26,081 bases of DNA from positions 1 through 26,081 of the forward strand of contig JADYZI010000271.1 of NCBI GenBank assembly GCA_020853255.1, in the 5' to 3' direction. A program made the translations under genes and the position numbers. This DNA is from Acidobacteriota bacterium (GTDB taxonomy: Bacteria > Acidobacteriota > Blastocatellia > Pyrinomonadales > Pyrinomonadaceae). The notes under the pieces are model-generated. The model was given only the letters and a program-made list of their open reading frames with translations, did not search any database and was not told where the DNA came from. Shown here in pieces: positions 1-9,082 of this stretch. Position 1 is the stretch's first letter; the number at the start of each line of letters is the position of its first letter.

Positions 1-1232
1 TCCGCGACAAAACGATCGCCGCGGGATTGCTGGAAGGTTATCGTTCGGTCCTGCCGCACGGAGTTTATCCGGTCGCGTTCCTGTTTGTCGATGTGCCTGT
101 CGAAGAGGTTGACGTAAATGTCCATCCCGCAAAGACGGAAGTGCGCTTTCGCCGAAATGAGGCCGTCAAGGATGTCATTGCTGAAGCGGTCCGCGGTTCG
201 CTTGCCCGCGCCGGTGTGGTACCTGAAGTTGATACGGACGCCGCTTCTGAGCGTGCGGCCGCCGCGTCGAACGGCGCCAACCCTCGGGTCGAGTTTGCCG
301 CGGGCGCCGAGCCGGTAAAGGATGATACTCCTTCCGATATTAGAGTTATCCAGCCCGTAATATCGTTTGATAACGGACAGAATGACACTGCGTCGGGTTT
401 CACAGATGTGCTGACACCGCCGCAGCTTTTTGCCGGCCTGAATGGTTCCGGGTCGGGCCCGGCGGCGGACGCGTCTGCCATGCTTGATTCGTCGGCCGAT
501 TTTGAACGCGCCGCCGAGACTAGAACGGACAGCAGCGAACCTCAGACTGACGACAGCGGCATTCCGCCACACGATCAGTCCTTTGTATTTGAGGTGCCGC
601 CGCTGAACTCAGCTGCAAGGTTGGTCAAACCGGCGGAAACAGAGAATCTGGCAACGTCGAAGATACGCCCGCTTGCCCAGCTGCACGACAGTTTTATCAT
701 TGCGGTTGACGACGAAGGCCTATTGCTTGTCGATCAGCACGTGGCGCATGAACGGATACTGTTTGATAAATTTCGTAAGAAAGAGACCGATCGGCCGATC
801 GAATCGCAGAACCTTCTGCTTCCGGAAACGGTCGATCTGACACCGGCCCAGGCTGAGGCGTTCAAGCTGGTCGAGGATCACCTCTCGGAGCTAGGATTTG
901 GCCTAATGCAGCTTTCTGGCCGGACCGTTGCGATCAAATCGATCCCGACCGACGTACCGCCGGCCGAGGCGAGGAATTTGTTCGCGGAAATACTTGATGC
1001 AATTGAGATCGAAAAACGCGGTTCTGCCAAAGCCTCCCTGCGAGACAATATTGCCGCAAGCCTGGCATGCAAGGCGGCGGTCAAGATCAATATGAAATTG
1101 ACGCTTGAAAAAATGCAGTGGCTGATCGACAGGCTGCTGCTGACATCGTCGCCGACCACGTGCCCACACGGCCGGCCGGTGATATTGCGGCTGACAATGA
1201 AAGACATAGAACGGGGTTTTCACCGGACATAA
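1..1232 (+). CDS. mutL: DNA mismatch repair protein MutL, C-terminal part (5' end outside window)
   Basis: The reading frame is already open at base 3, so the gene starts upstream of the window. MutL is the ATPase that links MutS mismatch recognition to strand incision. The first visible residues (RDKTIAAGLLEGYRS, then VDVNVHPAKTEVRF) are the end of the N-terminal transducer domain, with the family's NVHPAKxEVRF signature. A low-complexity, acidic, Ser/Ala-rich linker follows (about nt 210-650). The C-terminal dimerisation domain begins near PLAQLHDSFIIA. It carries DQHVAHERILFD, close to the endonuclease motif DQHAxxExxxxE but with A to V and the last E to D. It also has SLACKAA and CPHGRP, the zinc-site motifs of nicking-type MutL. 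This suggests an endonuclease-type MutL, unlike E. coli MutL. A TTG at base 27 is internal, not a real start. A small membrane protein gene begins 3 bases after the stop. Confidence 0.95.
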   Translation, partial: RDKTIAAGLLEGYRSVLPHGVYPVAFLFVDVPVEEVDVNVHPAKTEVRFRRNEAVKDVIAEAVRGSLARAGVVPEVDTDAASERAAAASNGANPRVEFAAGAEPVKDDTPSDIRVIQPVISFDNGQNDTASGFTDVLTPPQLFAGLNGSGSGPAADASAMLDSSADFERAAETRTDSSEPQTDDSGIPPHDQSFVFEVPPLNSAARLVKPAETENLATSKIRPLAQLHDSFIIAVDDEGLLLVDQHVAHERILFDKFRKKETDRPIESQNLLLPETVDLTPAQAEAFKLVEDHLSELGFGLMQLSGRTVAIKSIPTDVPPAEARNLFAEILDAIEIEKRGSAKASLRDNIAASLACKAAVKINMKLTLEKMQWLIDRLLLTSSPTTCPHGRPVILRLTMKDIERGFHRT

Positions 1233-1235
1233 GAT

Positions 1236-1373
1236 ATGCACGAAATGAGCGATAAAGTGCCGTCAACCGAACGGCCCGATGCATTCTGGCACCGTGTTTA
1301 TTTTGCGGTTGTGATAGTGACCGTTGTTGTGATCGGCGCCCTGTGGGTGTTTTCTAAGTACTTCTCGACCTAG
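1236..1373 (+). CDS. Small single-span membrane protein (45 aa), unknown function
   Basis: An ATG three bases after the mutL stop opens a 46-codon frame ending in TAG. The product has a polar N-terminus (MHEMSDKVPSTERPD), then one hydrophobic segment (about residues 20-40, YFAVVIVTVVVIGALWVF) and a short basic/polar tail (SKYFST). This is the layout of a one-helix membrane protein. The tight spacing suggests co-transcription or translational coupling with mutL. I do not recognise the family and no function can be assigned. It is supported only by the TM-like composition and the position, so it could be a chance ORF; a second in-frame ATG at codon 4 is an alternative start. Confidence 0.5.
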   Translation: MHEMSDKVPSTERPDAFWHRVYFAVVIVTVVVIGALWVFSKYFST

Positions 1374-1395
1374 CGCCGTTGGATTTCTTCTTCGC

Positions 1396-1480
1396 GGATC
1401 TTCGTATCATCTTTCGTGCAATTCGTGGTTCCGGTTTTGCCCCGAACCACGAAACGCACGAAATGGAAACACGAAGATCC
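1396..1480. repeat. CACGAA/TTCGTG intergenic hairpin repeat
   Basis: An imperfect inverted repeat fills most of the 182-bp gap between the small membrane gene and the symporter. Its outer arms are GGATCTTCGT and ACGAAGATCC, with inner arms TTCGTGGTTC and GAACCACGAA. A related hairpin occurs at 10722-10822 and a degraded one near 20950-21018. All are built from TTCGTG / CACGAA words, so this looks like a dispersed family. It lacks a U-tract that would mark it as a simple terminator. Confidence 0.7.
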
Positions 1481-1555
1481 ACGAGAAGGAACCGTATATA
1501 TCGCGTTGGAAAGAACGAAATTGAAAGTTGAACATCGCGTTTCTATACCTATTGC

Positions 1556-3256
1556 ATGAAACTTCTCGATTGGGCGGTCGTTGTCGCATATCTCGTTTAC
1601 GTGATATGGGACGGCATCCGGATGACAAAGCACAGCAACAGCAAGGAAGGATATTTTCTTGCCAACCGAAGCCTGCCGTGGTGGGCCGTCGGGCTGTCGG
1701 TCATGGCGACGCAGCTTTCCGCCATCACGCTGGTCGGCACGACCGGCCAGGCATACAGCGACGGGATGCGGTTCATCCAGTTCTATTACGGCTTGCCGTT
1801 CGCGATGATAATTCTGTGCGTGACGGTCGTGCCGTTCTTTCATCGGGCAAACGTTTTTACGGCGTACGAATATCTGGAAAAACGATTTGATGTACGCGTC
1901 CGGACGCTTACCAGCTTTTTCTTTTTGATCTCACGCGGGCTTGGCGTCGGTACGATAATTTCTGCCCCATCGATAGTATTATCGATCGTCTTTGGCTGGA
2001 ATTTGATCGCAACTATCTTTGCGATCGGCCTATCTACAACGATCTATACGGTCTTTGGCGGAGTTCAGGCCGTGACGTGGACGGACGTCAAGCAGATGAT
2101 CGTCATCTTCGTCGGTTTAGGCGTCTGTTTTGTCGTTATTTTATGGAGCTTTCCCGCCGGCGTCACACTGTATGACGGCTTGCATCTCGCTGGTTCGCTT
2201 GGAAAATTGAATACGGTCGATACGAGTTTCAGCCTGACCGAAAAGTACACGATCTGGTCGGGCTTGATCGGCGGGCTGTTCTTGATGCTCGGCTATTTCG
2301 GCTGCGACCAAAGCCAGGTTCAGCGTTTTCTGACGGCAAAATCGGTTGACGAAGGCCGAACGTCCCTGCTGATGAGCGCGTTTCTGAAGATACCGATGCA
2401 GTTCTTCATTCTGCTGATCGGCGTAATGGTATTTGTGTTTTATCAGTTTACGGCCCCGCCGATCGTGTTCAACGCAGCCGAGATCGCCAAGGCCGAAAAC
2501 GACCCGAGATTTCAAACCATCGAGCGAAATTTTGCGCAGGCGCACGCTATGCGCCGCGACGCCGCGATCAACTTTTCGGCAAAACCGATCACGGAATTCC
2601 GGCAAGCGTATATCGATACCGACAAGAAATTCAACGATACAAGAAAAGAGGCCGTCGCGTTCGTAAAGGAAACAAGCGACAAGAGTTTTAACGATGTCAA
2701 TTATGCTTTTCCGACGTTCATTCTCCAAAATATGCCGATGGGTGTTATCGGCCTGTTGATCGCCGCGATATTTGCCGCCGCTATGTCATCGATCGCGGCC
2801 GAGTTGAACGCACTGGCAACCGCAACGACCATCGACTTTTATCGCCGTTTATACATGCCTGAGGCCAGCGACAAACATTACGTCGCGGTCGGACGCATCA
2901 GCACATTTATCTGGGGAATCTTTGCCTGCATTGTCGCGATCTTTGCGACCAATCTCGGCTCGCTTATCGAGGTCGTAAATAAGTTTGGCTCGTTCTTTTA
3001 CGGCTCTCTCCTAGGCGTGTTCGTGCTTGCGTTTGTGGTGAAACGTGCAAACTCCCGCGGCGCTTTTTTCGGATTATTGTTCGGTATCGCATCGGTCTGG
3101 ATCGCAAGCTGGTACACAAATATTGAATTTCTCTGGTTCAATGTCATCGGTTGCCTGGTGACGGTCATCGCGGGTTATCTGATCAGCCTGACGGACAGCG
3201 GCGATAATAACCACAGAGACACAGAGGCACAGAGAGTTAGAGAAGAACTTATATGA
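1556..3256 (+). CDS. Sodium:solute symporter (SSS family) with a large hydrophilic loop
   Basis: The 566-residue polytopic protein has the SSS hallmarks. Residues about 162-183 read [17 protein letters not shown], and 251-263 read [13 protein letters not shown]; both are characteristic of SSS transporters such as the SGLT/PutP relatives. About 13 hydrophobic segments are visible. Transport would be Na+-driven uptake across the inner membrane; the substrate cannot be told from sequence. The stretch from about 301 to 385 is a charged, non-membrane insertion between two helices, larger than in PutP-like members. The last 15 or so residues ([16 protein letters not shown]) come from a CACAGAG repeat and follow the last helix, so they are probably an acquired tail. 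The stop overlaps the next gene's start (ATGA), implying coupling to the PIG-L protein. No clear ribosome binding site precedes the ATG. Confidence 0.9.
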   Translation: MKLLDWAVVVAYLVYVIWDGIRMTKHSNSKEGYFLANRSLPWWAVGLSVMATQLSAITLVGTTGQAYSDGMRFIQFYYGLPFAMIILCVTVVPFFHRANVFTAYEYLEKRFDVRVRTLTSFFFLISRGLGVGTIISAPSIVLSIVFGWNLIATIFAIGLSTTIYTVFGGVQAVTWTDVKQMIVIFVGLGVCFVVILWSFPAGVTLYDGLHLAGSLGKLNTVDTSFSLTEKYTIWSGLIGGLFLMLGYFGCDQSQVQRFLTAKSVDEGRTSLLMSAFLKIPMQFFILLIGVMVFVFYQFTAPPIVFNAAEIAKAENDPRFQTIERNFAQAHAMRRDAAINFSAKPITEFRQAYIDTDKKFNDTRKEAVAFVKETSDKSFNDVNYAFPTFILQNMPMGVIGLLIAAIFAAAMSSIAAELNALATATTIDFYRRLYMPEASDKHYVAVGRISTFIWGIFACIVAIFATNLGSLIEVVNKFGSFFYGSLLGVFVLAFVVKRANSRGAFFGLLFGIASVWIASWYTNIEFLWFNVIGCLVTVIAGYLISLTDSGDNNHRDTEAQRVREELI

Positions 3257-3332
3257 AATTTATTTCGCATTCCGTAGTTGTGCGCCCTGTCGTTTTCCTG
3301 ATTCTTCTCTGTGTCTCCGTGTCTCTGTGGTT
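3209..3332. repeat. CACAGAG inverted repeat spanning a gene junction
   Basis: The left arm (about 3209-3237) starts AACCACAGAGACACAGAG. The right arm (3304-3332) is its near-perfect reverse complement, ending GTGTCTCTGTGGTT, with about two mismatches over 29 bases. The left arm encodes the symporter's hydrophilic C-terminal tail; the right arm encodes the hydrophobic core of the deacetylase signal peptide. Repeats of this wording are common between genes in Acidobacteriota and other environmental bacteria (from memory). Here the repeat is translated on both sides. Confidence 0.85.
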
Positions 3333-5868
3333 AAAATCACCGCAGCCAGTTGTAGCACAGATAAAGCCGGTTTACGACCAGGGAGCGCTTGGGCTTGGGC
3401 GGTTGCTTAAACGTTTGAATACGACCGCGAGCGCGATGATGATCGGTGCACATCCGGATGATGAGGATACAGCTTTGCTTGCATATCTTGCACGCGGCGA
3501 GAATGCGCGGACGGCGTATCTTTCACTCACACGCGGCGACGGCGGCCAAAATATCATCGGCCCGGAACTCGGCGAGGCACTTGGTGTTATCCGAACGGAA
3601 GAACTTTTGCAGGCACGAAAACTCGACGGCGCCGAGCAATATTTCACGCGCGCGTACGATTACGGTTTTTCAAAGACATTGGCCGAGGCAAAAGAGAAAT
3701 GGGATGAAAAGATCGTGTTGTGCGATGCGGTGCGGGCTATCCGAAATTTTCGGCCGCTTGTTGTCATTGCACAATTCACCGGCACGCCGGCCGACGGGCA
3801 CGGTCAGCATCAGTTCTCGGGCTATCTCGCACCGATCGCGGTCAAGGCGGCGACAGATAGCTCACTGTGCACAGACGCGGGCCCGGCGTGGCAGGTAAAG
3901 AAATTCTACATCAGGCATCGCGGCGCAAATGAGGCGGACCTTCGCGTCAACACCGGCAAATACGATGCAATGCTCGGACGCTCGTATTTTGAGATCGCTA
4001 TGGAGGCCCGCAGCCAGCATCGGACCCAAGAGCAAGGCGTGCTGGAACTGAAAGGGCCGTTTTTCTCATCGCTCGATCTTACATCCGCCGGCCCTGGTGC
4101 GTCGGAAGCTAACATTTTCACATCACTCGATACTTCGGTCGGCGGAATTGCATCGAACACCGGCGAGAGTTCGCCGCGATTCAATGAACTTGCGGAAAAG
4201 GTTGCGCGGGCGGCGTCGCAAGCTCTTGAGCGATATGACGTCCGCGATCCGGCGGTGATCGTCCCGATTCTGATCGAAGGCTATAATGCGGCGACGGAAG
4301 CCGGATCGAATGCTGCGTCACCGGGCGCGAAAGCGTTTATGGAGCAGAAGCAGCTTGAGTTCCTGGCAGCTCTTCGTTCCGCCGCCGGTATTCAGATCGA
4401 CGTTCTAAGCGATGGCGAAACCGTTGTGCCCGGCTCGACATTTTCCGTGTCGGCCCGCGTTTTTCACCCGTCCGATCCGACTATCAAAGTTAACAGCGTC
4501 AATATAAAAGCACCGCAAGGATGGACGGTGAAGGCGGCAGATCAAACCTCCCAAACTCAGGGCCAGCAATTCAGACGCGAAACGCCGAATTTCGGGGCAA
4601 ACTTTAGTGTGACCGTCGCAGCCGATGCTTCGCCGACACAGCCGTATTGGCTCGAACAGCCTCGGCGCGGTGATCTGTTTAGCTGGAAAAACGGGAGCGA
4701 ACAGACGCTTCCGTTTCAGGGGCCGGTGGCGATTGCTGAGATAGGAATAACGATCGCCGGAAAAAATGTCACGTTCCGCCAGCCGGTCGAATATCGTTAT
4801 GCCGATGACATTCGCGGCGAACTGCGGCGTCCGCTGGTGGTGGTTCCCGCGGCATCCGTTTCGGTCGATCAGGACCTGATGATCATCGCCCGCGGCCCGC
4901 GTCAAACGCAAAAGAAGATCGCTGTTACGGTCACTAACAATTCTTCGGGGCCGATCAACGGGAAGGTAGAATTAACATTACCGCCCGGCTGGACGGCGTC
5001 GGGCGATCCGACGTTCAGCCTCGATAGAAGAGGCGAGACCGCATCGGTGCCGTTCAATATCAAGATTCCCGCCAACCCTTCGGCTGGCAGCTTTCACATC
5101 AGTGCTTCCGCCGCAGCCGGAAATTCCACTTACGGGCAGACCATGCGGACGCTGTCTTACGTTCATATCCAAACGCATCGACTTTACAATGACGCTGCTG
5201 CGAAAGTGAACGTGTTCGATCTAAAGACCACTCCTGTCAAAGTTGGCTACATCGCCGGAAGCGGCGACCGCGTGCCGGAGGCGATGAAGCAGATGGGTTA
5301 CAGTGTCGAGACGATCGATGAGCGAACTTTGGCATCGGGCGATCTTTCGCGTTTTGATGTGATCGTCGTCGGAATTCGCGCCTATCAGGTGAGGCCGGAT
5401 GTTGTGGCGAACAACAAACGGCTGCTCGATTTTGCAAACGCCGGCGGGACGCTGATCGTTCAGTATCAGCTTCCGGGCTATACACAGCAGGATCTTGCAC
5501 CGTTTCCGGCACAGCAAGGGCCGCGGGTTTCTGATGAGTTGGCGAGAGTTACGATCGTTGCTCCAGCTAACCCGATTCTCAATTCGCCGAACAAGATAAC
5601 CGACAAAGATTTCGAAGGCTGGGTCCAGGAGCGGAATCTTTACAATTTTTCCACGATGGATGCTAAGTATGTTGGGCTATTAGAATCGCATGACGCGAAC
5701 GAGGCCGAAAACAAAGGCGGATTGGTCGTCGCGGACGTTGGAAAAGGGAAGTATATCTACTGCAGCTATTCGCTCTTCCGCCAATTGCCCGCGGGCGCGC
5801 CGGGAGCGTATCGCCTGCTTGCGAACATGCTTGCCTATTCAGGAAAAAATTCGCAAGCCGCACGTTAG
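3253..5868 (+). CDS. Secreted PIG-L family deacetylase with C-terminal Ig-like and GATase-like domains
   Basis: The protein has 871 residues. An N-terminal signal peptide (hydrophobic core about 12-27, likely cleavage after VVA near residue 35) directs export. The PIG-L / LmbE zinc deacetylase domain follows. AHPDDED at 66-72 supplies the His and Asp metal ligands, and GHGQHQ around 182-187 the later His ligands. This family removes N-acetyl groups from amino sugars such as GlcNAc conjugates. About 380-650 is beta-rich with [17 protein letters not shown] sequence, resembling NEW3/CARDB Ig-like modules. The last 180 residues (for example [14 protein letters not shown] and GGTLIVQYQ) look like a glutamine-amidotransferase-like Rossmann domain, as seen in large secreted PIG-L proteins. 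The ATG overlaps the symporter stop, which hints that the transporter imports a product of this enzyme (inference). The substrate is unknown. Confidence 0.88.
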   Translation: MKFISHSVVVRPVVFLILLCVSVSLWLKSPQPVVAQIKPVYDQGALGLGRLLKRLNTTASAMMIGAHPDDEDTALLAYLARGENARTAYLSLTRGDGGQNIIGPELGEALGVIRTEELLQARKLDGAEQYFTRAYDYGFSKTLAEAKEKWDEKIVLCDAVRAIRNFRPLVVIAQFTGTPADGHGQHQFSGYLAPIAVKAATDSSLCTDAGPAWQVKKFYIRHRGANEADLRVNTGKYDAMLGRSYFEIAMEARSQHRTQEQGVLELKGPFFSSLDLTSAGPGASEANIFTSLDTSVGGIASNTGESSPRFNELAEKVARAASQALERYDVRDPAVIVPILIEGYNAATEAGSNAASPGAKAFMEQKQLEFLAALRSAAGIQIDVLSDGETVVPGSTFSVSARVFHPSDPTIKVNSVNIKAPQGWTVKAADQTSQTQGQQFRRETPNFGANFSVTVAADASPTQPYWLEQPRRGDLFSWKNGSEQTLPFQGPVAIAEIGITIAGKNVTFRQPVEYRYADDIRGELRRPLVVVPAASVSVDQDLMIIARGPRQTQKKIAVTVTNNSSGPINGKVELTLPPGWTASGDPTFSLDRRGETASVPFNIKIPANPSAGSFHISASAAAGNSTYGQTMRTLSYVHIQTHRLYNDAAAKVNVFDLKTTPVKVGYIAGSGDRVPEAMKQMGYSVETIDERTLASGDLSRFDVIVVGIRAYQVRPDVVANNKRLLDFANAGGTLIVQYQLPGYTQQDLAPFPAQQGPRVSDELARVTIVAPANPILNSPNKITDKDFEGWVQERNLYNFSTMDAKYVGLLESHDANEAENKGGLVVADVGKGKYIYCSYSLFRQLPAGAPGAYRLLANMLAYSGKNSQAAR

Positions 5869-6153
5869 TAAGGGCAATGCGTAAGCCCGCACGTCAGTAA
5901 GGGCATTTGCGGAAGCCAACATGTCAGTAAATCGACGCGATTCATATTATGCCTTACTTCGTGCGGTCTTCCGCATTCGACAGCACGATACCCTTACTTC
6001 GTGCGGGCTTCCGCATTCGACAGCACGATGCCCTTACTTCGTGCGGGTTTCCGCATTCGACAGGACGATGCCCTTACTTCGTGCGGGCTTCTGCACTTGA
6101 AAACACGATGCCCTTACTTCGTGCGGGCTTATGCCCTCGGGCTTATGCACTCG
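5869..6153. repeat. 40-bp tandem repeat array plus two inverted partial copies
   Basis: Five head-to-tail copies begin at 5951, 5991, 6031, 6071 and 6111, at an exact 40-bp period. The shared core is CCTTACTTCGTGCGG followed by TCTTCCGCATTCGA-type sequence; copies 4 and 5 are more divergent. Upstream, at about 5868-5930, two shorter copies lie in the opposite orientation (AAGCCCGCACGTCAGTAAGG and a variant), so the transcript could fold back. Related sequence recurs at 12355-12490. The array fills the gap between the convergent deacetylase and biotin-carrier genes, where it may act in transcription termination or 3'-end protection (inference). No other gene is seen here. Confidence 0.9.
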
Positions 6154-6177
6154 AATTCCGCGCTTTCAAACAGCGCC

Positions 6178-6684
6178 CTATTCAATGACGGCGAGAACAT
6201 CGCCCGCGGCGACCGTTGAACCTTCTTGGACTTTGATATCTTTTACCATGCCCGACCTCGGCGATTTTAGCTCGTTCTGCATCTTCATCGCCTCAACGAC
6301 CAATACGCCTTCGCCCTTCTCGACACTAGCACCTGCGGCGAGGATGATTCTCACTACCTTTCCGGGCATTGCTGTACGGATCTCCGCCGCCCCGTCGCCG
6401 TGATCGCTTCCGCTGCCTGAACCGCGAAGGCGTTTTGGGTCGACGAGCGATATTTCCAGCGAATGTCCGTCGGTTTGTACGAGGACAGGCTGATCTGATC
6501 TGGGTCGCGGAGAGACGAAAACTTCGGTGATCTTGCCGTTGTTCTTAAATAGATAAACGCCTTTTTCCGGTTCCGAAACTTCGAGTTCGTACTCGCGGCC
6601 GTCAACGCAGGCGAATGCTCTATTGCCGTCACGACGGACTTCGACCTCGTGTTTTTCGTTACCAAGTTGGGCCTGGAGTTTCAT
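6178..6684 (-). CDS. Biotin carboxyl carrier protein (acetyl/propionyl-CoA carboxylase type)
   Basis: This 168-residue protein carries biotin for an acyl-CoA carboxylase or a sodium-pumping decarboxylase. The C-terminal biotinyl/lipoyl domain (about 100-168) contains the canonical EAMKMQNE, with Lys134 as the biotinylated residue, preceded by the hinge AMPGKV and followed by the SPRSGMVKDI turn. Residues 85-100 are a Gly/Ser/Asp linker. The N-terminal half (about 1-80) is a beta-rich domain of the kind that precedes the biotinyl domain in propionyl-CoA carboxylase-type subunits. No carboxylase or carboxyltransferase gene is adjacent, so the partner cannot be identified from the window. It is the last gene of the minus-strand run and converges with the PIG-L gene across the tandem repeats. 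Confidence 0.9.
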   Translation of the reverse strand: MKLQAQLGNEKHEVEVRRDGNRAFACVDGREYELEVSEPEKGVYLFKNNGKITEVFVSPRPRSDQPVLVQTDGHSLEISLVDPKRLRGSGSGSDHGDGAAEIRTAMPGKVVRIILAAGASVEKGEGVLVVEAMKMQNELKSPRSGMVKDIKVQEGSTVAAGDVLAVIE

Positions 6685-6691
6685 GTTCGTT

Positions 6692-6815
6692 GCGGCTTGC
6701 CGCCCTATTTGCGGAAAAGCTCCCCTTTTCCGTTATCATTTCGAAGGTCTGCGCGGCTCTGCCGCTGCGTTCTCGCGGTAAGCTCAAGCCAAAGACCGTG
6801 CGGCGGCACAGCCGC
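6692..6815. repeat. Cluster of short palindromes (REP-like)
   Basis: The 281-bp gap between the biotin carrier gene and the peroxiredoxin holds several compact hairpins: GCGGC-TT-GCCGC (6692-6703), CGGAAAAG-CTCCC-CTTTTCCG (6712-6732), GCGGC-TCT-GCCGC (6753-6765) and GCGGC-GGCACA-GCCGC (6800-6815). The same stems recur at 13.1-13.4 kb, so they belong to a dispersed family. Several short ORFs on both strands cross them but look like nothing known. I see no gene in this gap. Confidence 0.7.
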
Positions 6816-6965
6816 AAAGGTAACGAGCTTACTATCGGCGAAGCACAGTTTCGCCGCAAATAGACGGGCAAAGCCCTGAATGATCAATTTTGCAGATGCT
6901 CTAACTTCCGAACTCTGAACCCTGAACGACAAGAGGCCGGCCGCGGCCGCTCACGGTTCTGACGG

Positions 6966-7625
6966 CTATGCCGACTGCGATTCGCCTTTTACCTTGTTTG
7001 GCTGCGGCGTAACCCGCAGATAAGGTTTTATTTCCTTCCAGCCGGCCGGGAATTTCTCTTTCGCGTCTTCGTTCGAAATGGACGGAACGATAATGCAGTC
7101 GTCGCCGTCTTTCCAATTTACCGGCGTTGCGACGCTGTAATTTGACGTAAGCTGCAGCGAATCGATCACTCGAAGCACTTCGTCAAAATTGCGGCCGGTA
7201 CTCGCCGGATAGGTGATCATCAGCTTGACCTTTTTATCCGGCCCGATGACGTAAACCGAGCGGACGGTCAGCGTGTCGTTCGCGTTCGGGTGGATCATAT
7301 CGTAAAGGTCCGAAACCTTCCGGTCCGAATCCGCGATCATCGGAAAGTTTACCGCCGTCCCTTGGGTTTCTTCGATATCCTTTTCCCAGCCGATATGCGA
7401 ATCGAGCGGATCAACGCTCAGCCCCATTACCTTGACATTCCTTTTGTCGAATTCAGGTTTGAGCTTTGCGGCCATGCCGAGTTCGGTCGTGCAGACAGGC
7501 GTGTAATCCTTCGGGTGCGAGAAAAGCACGCCCCAGTCGCTGCCTAGCCATTCGTGGAAATTTATCTCGCCCTGCGTAGTTTGAGCGGTGAAATTCGGTG
7601 CTTCGTCACCAAGTCTGATAGACAT
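6966..7625 (-). CDS. 1-Cys peroxiredoxin (Prx6 type)
   Basis: This 219-residue cytoplasmic enzyme reduces hydrogen peroxide and organic hydroperoxides. The active-site motif DYTPVCTTE places the peroxidatic Cys at residue 45, with the family Thr and Pro just before it. The long C-terminal domain (about 150-219, with TPVNWKDGDDCIIVPS) is typical of the Prx6 group, which usually lacks a resolving cysteine. There is a perfect AGGAGG nine bases before the ATG and an extended -10 (TGCTATACT) upstream, so it probably has its own promoter. It is a standard cysteine enzyme, useful as a contrast to the UGA-containing peroxiredoxin at 19.4-20.0 kb. Confidence 0.95.
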   Translation of the reverse strand: MSIRLGDEAPNFTAQTTQGEINFHEWLGSDWGVLFSHPKDYTPVCTTELGMAAKLKPEFDKRNVKVMGLSVDPLDSHIGWEKDIEETQGTAVNFPMIADSDRKVSDLYDMIHPNANDTLTVRSVYVIGPDKKVKLMITYPASTGRNFDEVLRVIDSLQLTSNYSVATPVNWKDGDDCIIVPSISNEDAKEKFPAGWKEIKPYLRVTPQPNKVKGESQSA

Positions 7626-7634
7626 AACAGAGGT

Positions 7635-7665
7635 CCTCCTTTTGTCTGGATCACTCAGTATAGCA
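7635..7665 (-). promoter_or_regulatory. Extended -10 promoter and ribosome binding site of the 1-Cys peroxiredoxin
   Basis: On the minus strand the extended -10 TGCTATACT lies at 7665-7657. A perfect Shine-Dalgarno AGGAGG lies at 7640-7635, nine bases from the ATG. The expected transcription start is near 7650. No good -35 box is visible, as is common for extended -10 promoters. Confidence 0.5.
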
Positions 7666-7685
7666 AATGGCGGCGGGGCAATACA

Positions 7686-9005
7686 TCAGGCCGCGGCGGT
7701 CTCATCAGCGGTTTCGATAGTTGAAGAGGCGGGCCGCAGCCGCAGCAATCCAACTTTTTTTTCATCTGCCTGGAGTACCTCGATATCCAGGCCGTAAAAT
7801 GAAAGCTTTTCGCCGATCTTTGGCACATAGCCGGCTTCGCTTGTAACCAATCCGGCCATGGTCGTAAAATCGTCGTCCTCGATCTCAAGATCGAATAATC
7901 GCTCGATCTTATCTATGTCTGTCGAACCCAGAACGTCCCAGTATCCGTCAGCGCCTTCTACTATTTCGATTATCTCTTCTTCCTCGGTGTCCTCGTCCTC
8001 GATCTCGCCAACTATCTCTTCGAGTATGTCTTCGACGGTAACGATACCGGCGACGCCGCCGTACTCATCGATAACAATTGCCAACTGCACGTGGCCTATC
8101 TGCATTGTTTTCAATAGTTCGGCCGCCGGTTTGGTCTCCGGGACAAAGAACGGGTCACGCAGGATCGAATCTATCTTTTCGTGCTCCTTGCCTTCGGCCC
8201 ATGCCTGCAGCAGGTCGCGAACATAGATCACACCCTCTATGTTGTCGATGTTGTCGCGGTAAACAGGCAGTCGAGAGTACTTTTCTTCGACCATCAATTG
8301 GCGTGCGGCAATTATCGTTGACTCGATCGGCAAGGCACAAATTTCGGTTCGCGGCGTCATTATCTCGTCAGCGCGGGTCTCGTTAAACTCGACCACCGAC
8401 TCGATCAGCTCACGTTCATTTTCTTCAATAATGCCTTCTGCCTCGCCAACTTCCATTAGGGCGTGAAAATCATCCGCGTAATCATCTGAGCGTTCGTCCA
8501 ACAGGTCCGGTGCGACCGTCGCGTCAAACCTGGCGGCTTCCTTTGGCGCAAAGAAACCCGCAAACGGCCGCGTTATTACTGCTGCGGCACGATACAACGG
8601 CCCAACGACCGGCAGCAGTAACAGGAGACGCCGCTCCGGATCACTTCGAACGAACATTCGAGGGAGTATCTGCCGGAACATCACGGTCGATGCTCCCGCC
8701 AAAACCAGCGCGAACAGGATCAGAGCCGCCCGATCATCACCCGCGAAACGCAGCACGATCAACGTCAGGACGACAGTTACACAAATTAGAAGGATCTGGA
8801 TCGTAGAGGAAAGGACGAAGCGGAAACGCGGCCGATCGTCCAGGATGTCACGAAGGGACCTTGCCGATTGCGGCTTATGTTCTTCGGTTTCGCTTGCAAC
8901 CCGGCGCAAACCAAGATCTGACAGATATGCGAATGCCATGTCAACCGTTGCCAGAAATGTTATGGCAACAAGGAGGCACGCAGCGATGACTATCTCAATT
9001 TCCAT
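7686..9005 (-). CDS. CorC/HlyC-type CBS-pair transporter-associated membrane protein
   Basis: The 439-residue protein has an N-terminal membrane domain (DUF21/CNNM-like; hydrophobic segments about 3-27, 65-87, 92-112 and 127-150). A regulatory region follows: EGIIEENERELIESVVEFNETRADEIMTPR at 190-219 is the family hallmark leading into a pair of CBS domains (about 215-335, including VIDEYGGVAGIVTVEDILEEIVGEI). The C-terminal CorC_HlyC domain (about 350-425) contains YWDVLGSTDID and DDDFTTMAGLV. Members are implicated in Mg2+/Co2+ export or tolerance and often bind nucleotides; 'hemolysin' labels are historical. In many genomes a corC homologue sits next to ybeY and phoH; here G6PD and a repeat region separate them. 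A very acidic stretch (335-348) joins the CBS pair to the last domain. Confidence 0.9.
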   Translation of the reverse strand: MEIEIVIAACLLVAITFLATVDMAFAYLSDLGLRRVASETEEHKPQSARSLRDILDDRPRFRFVLSSTIQILLICVTVVLTLIVLRFAGDDRAALILFALVLAGASTVMFRQILPRMFVRSDPERRLLLLLPVVGPLYRAAAVITRPFAGFFAPKEAARFDATVAPDLLDERSDDYADDFHALMEVGEAEGIIEENERELIESVVEFNETRADEIMTPRTEICALPIESTIIAARQLMVEEKYSRLPVYRDNIDNIEGVIYVRDLLQAWAEGKEHEKIDSILRDPFFVPETKPAAELLKTMQIGHVQLAIVIDEYGGVAGIVTVEDILEEIVGEIEDEDTEEEEIIEIVEGADGYWDVLGSTDIDKIERLFDLEIEDDDFTTMAGLVTSEAGYVPKIGEKLSFYGLDIEVLQADEKKVGLLRLRPASSTIETADETAAA

Positions 9006-9082
9006 CTTCTGTTGAATTCAGATGGTATTTTTCTATCCTGTGAAAAGCAAGTCCTTTGCCCTTGACGCTCGCATTTGCTTTC

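Noticed and set aside
5951..6153. CRISPR array from the 40-bp periodic repeats
   Set aside because: The repeated unit fills the entire period, so there are no distinct spacers, and no cas genes are nearby.
6615..6932. Short ORFs on both strands between the biotin carrier and peroxiredoxin genes
   Set aside because: They overlap each other and REP-like palindromes and show no recognisable protein features.
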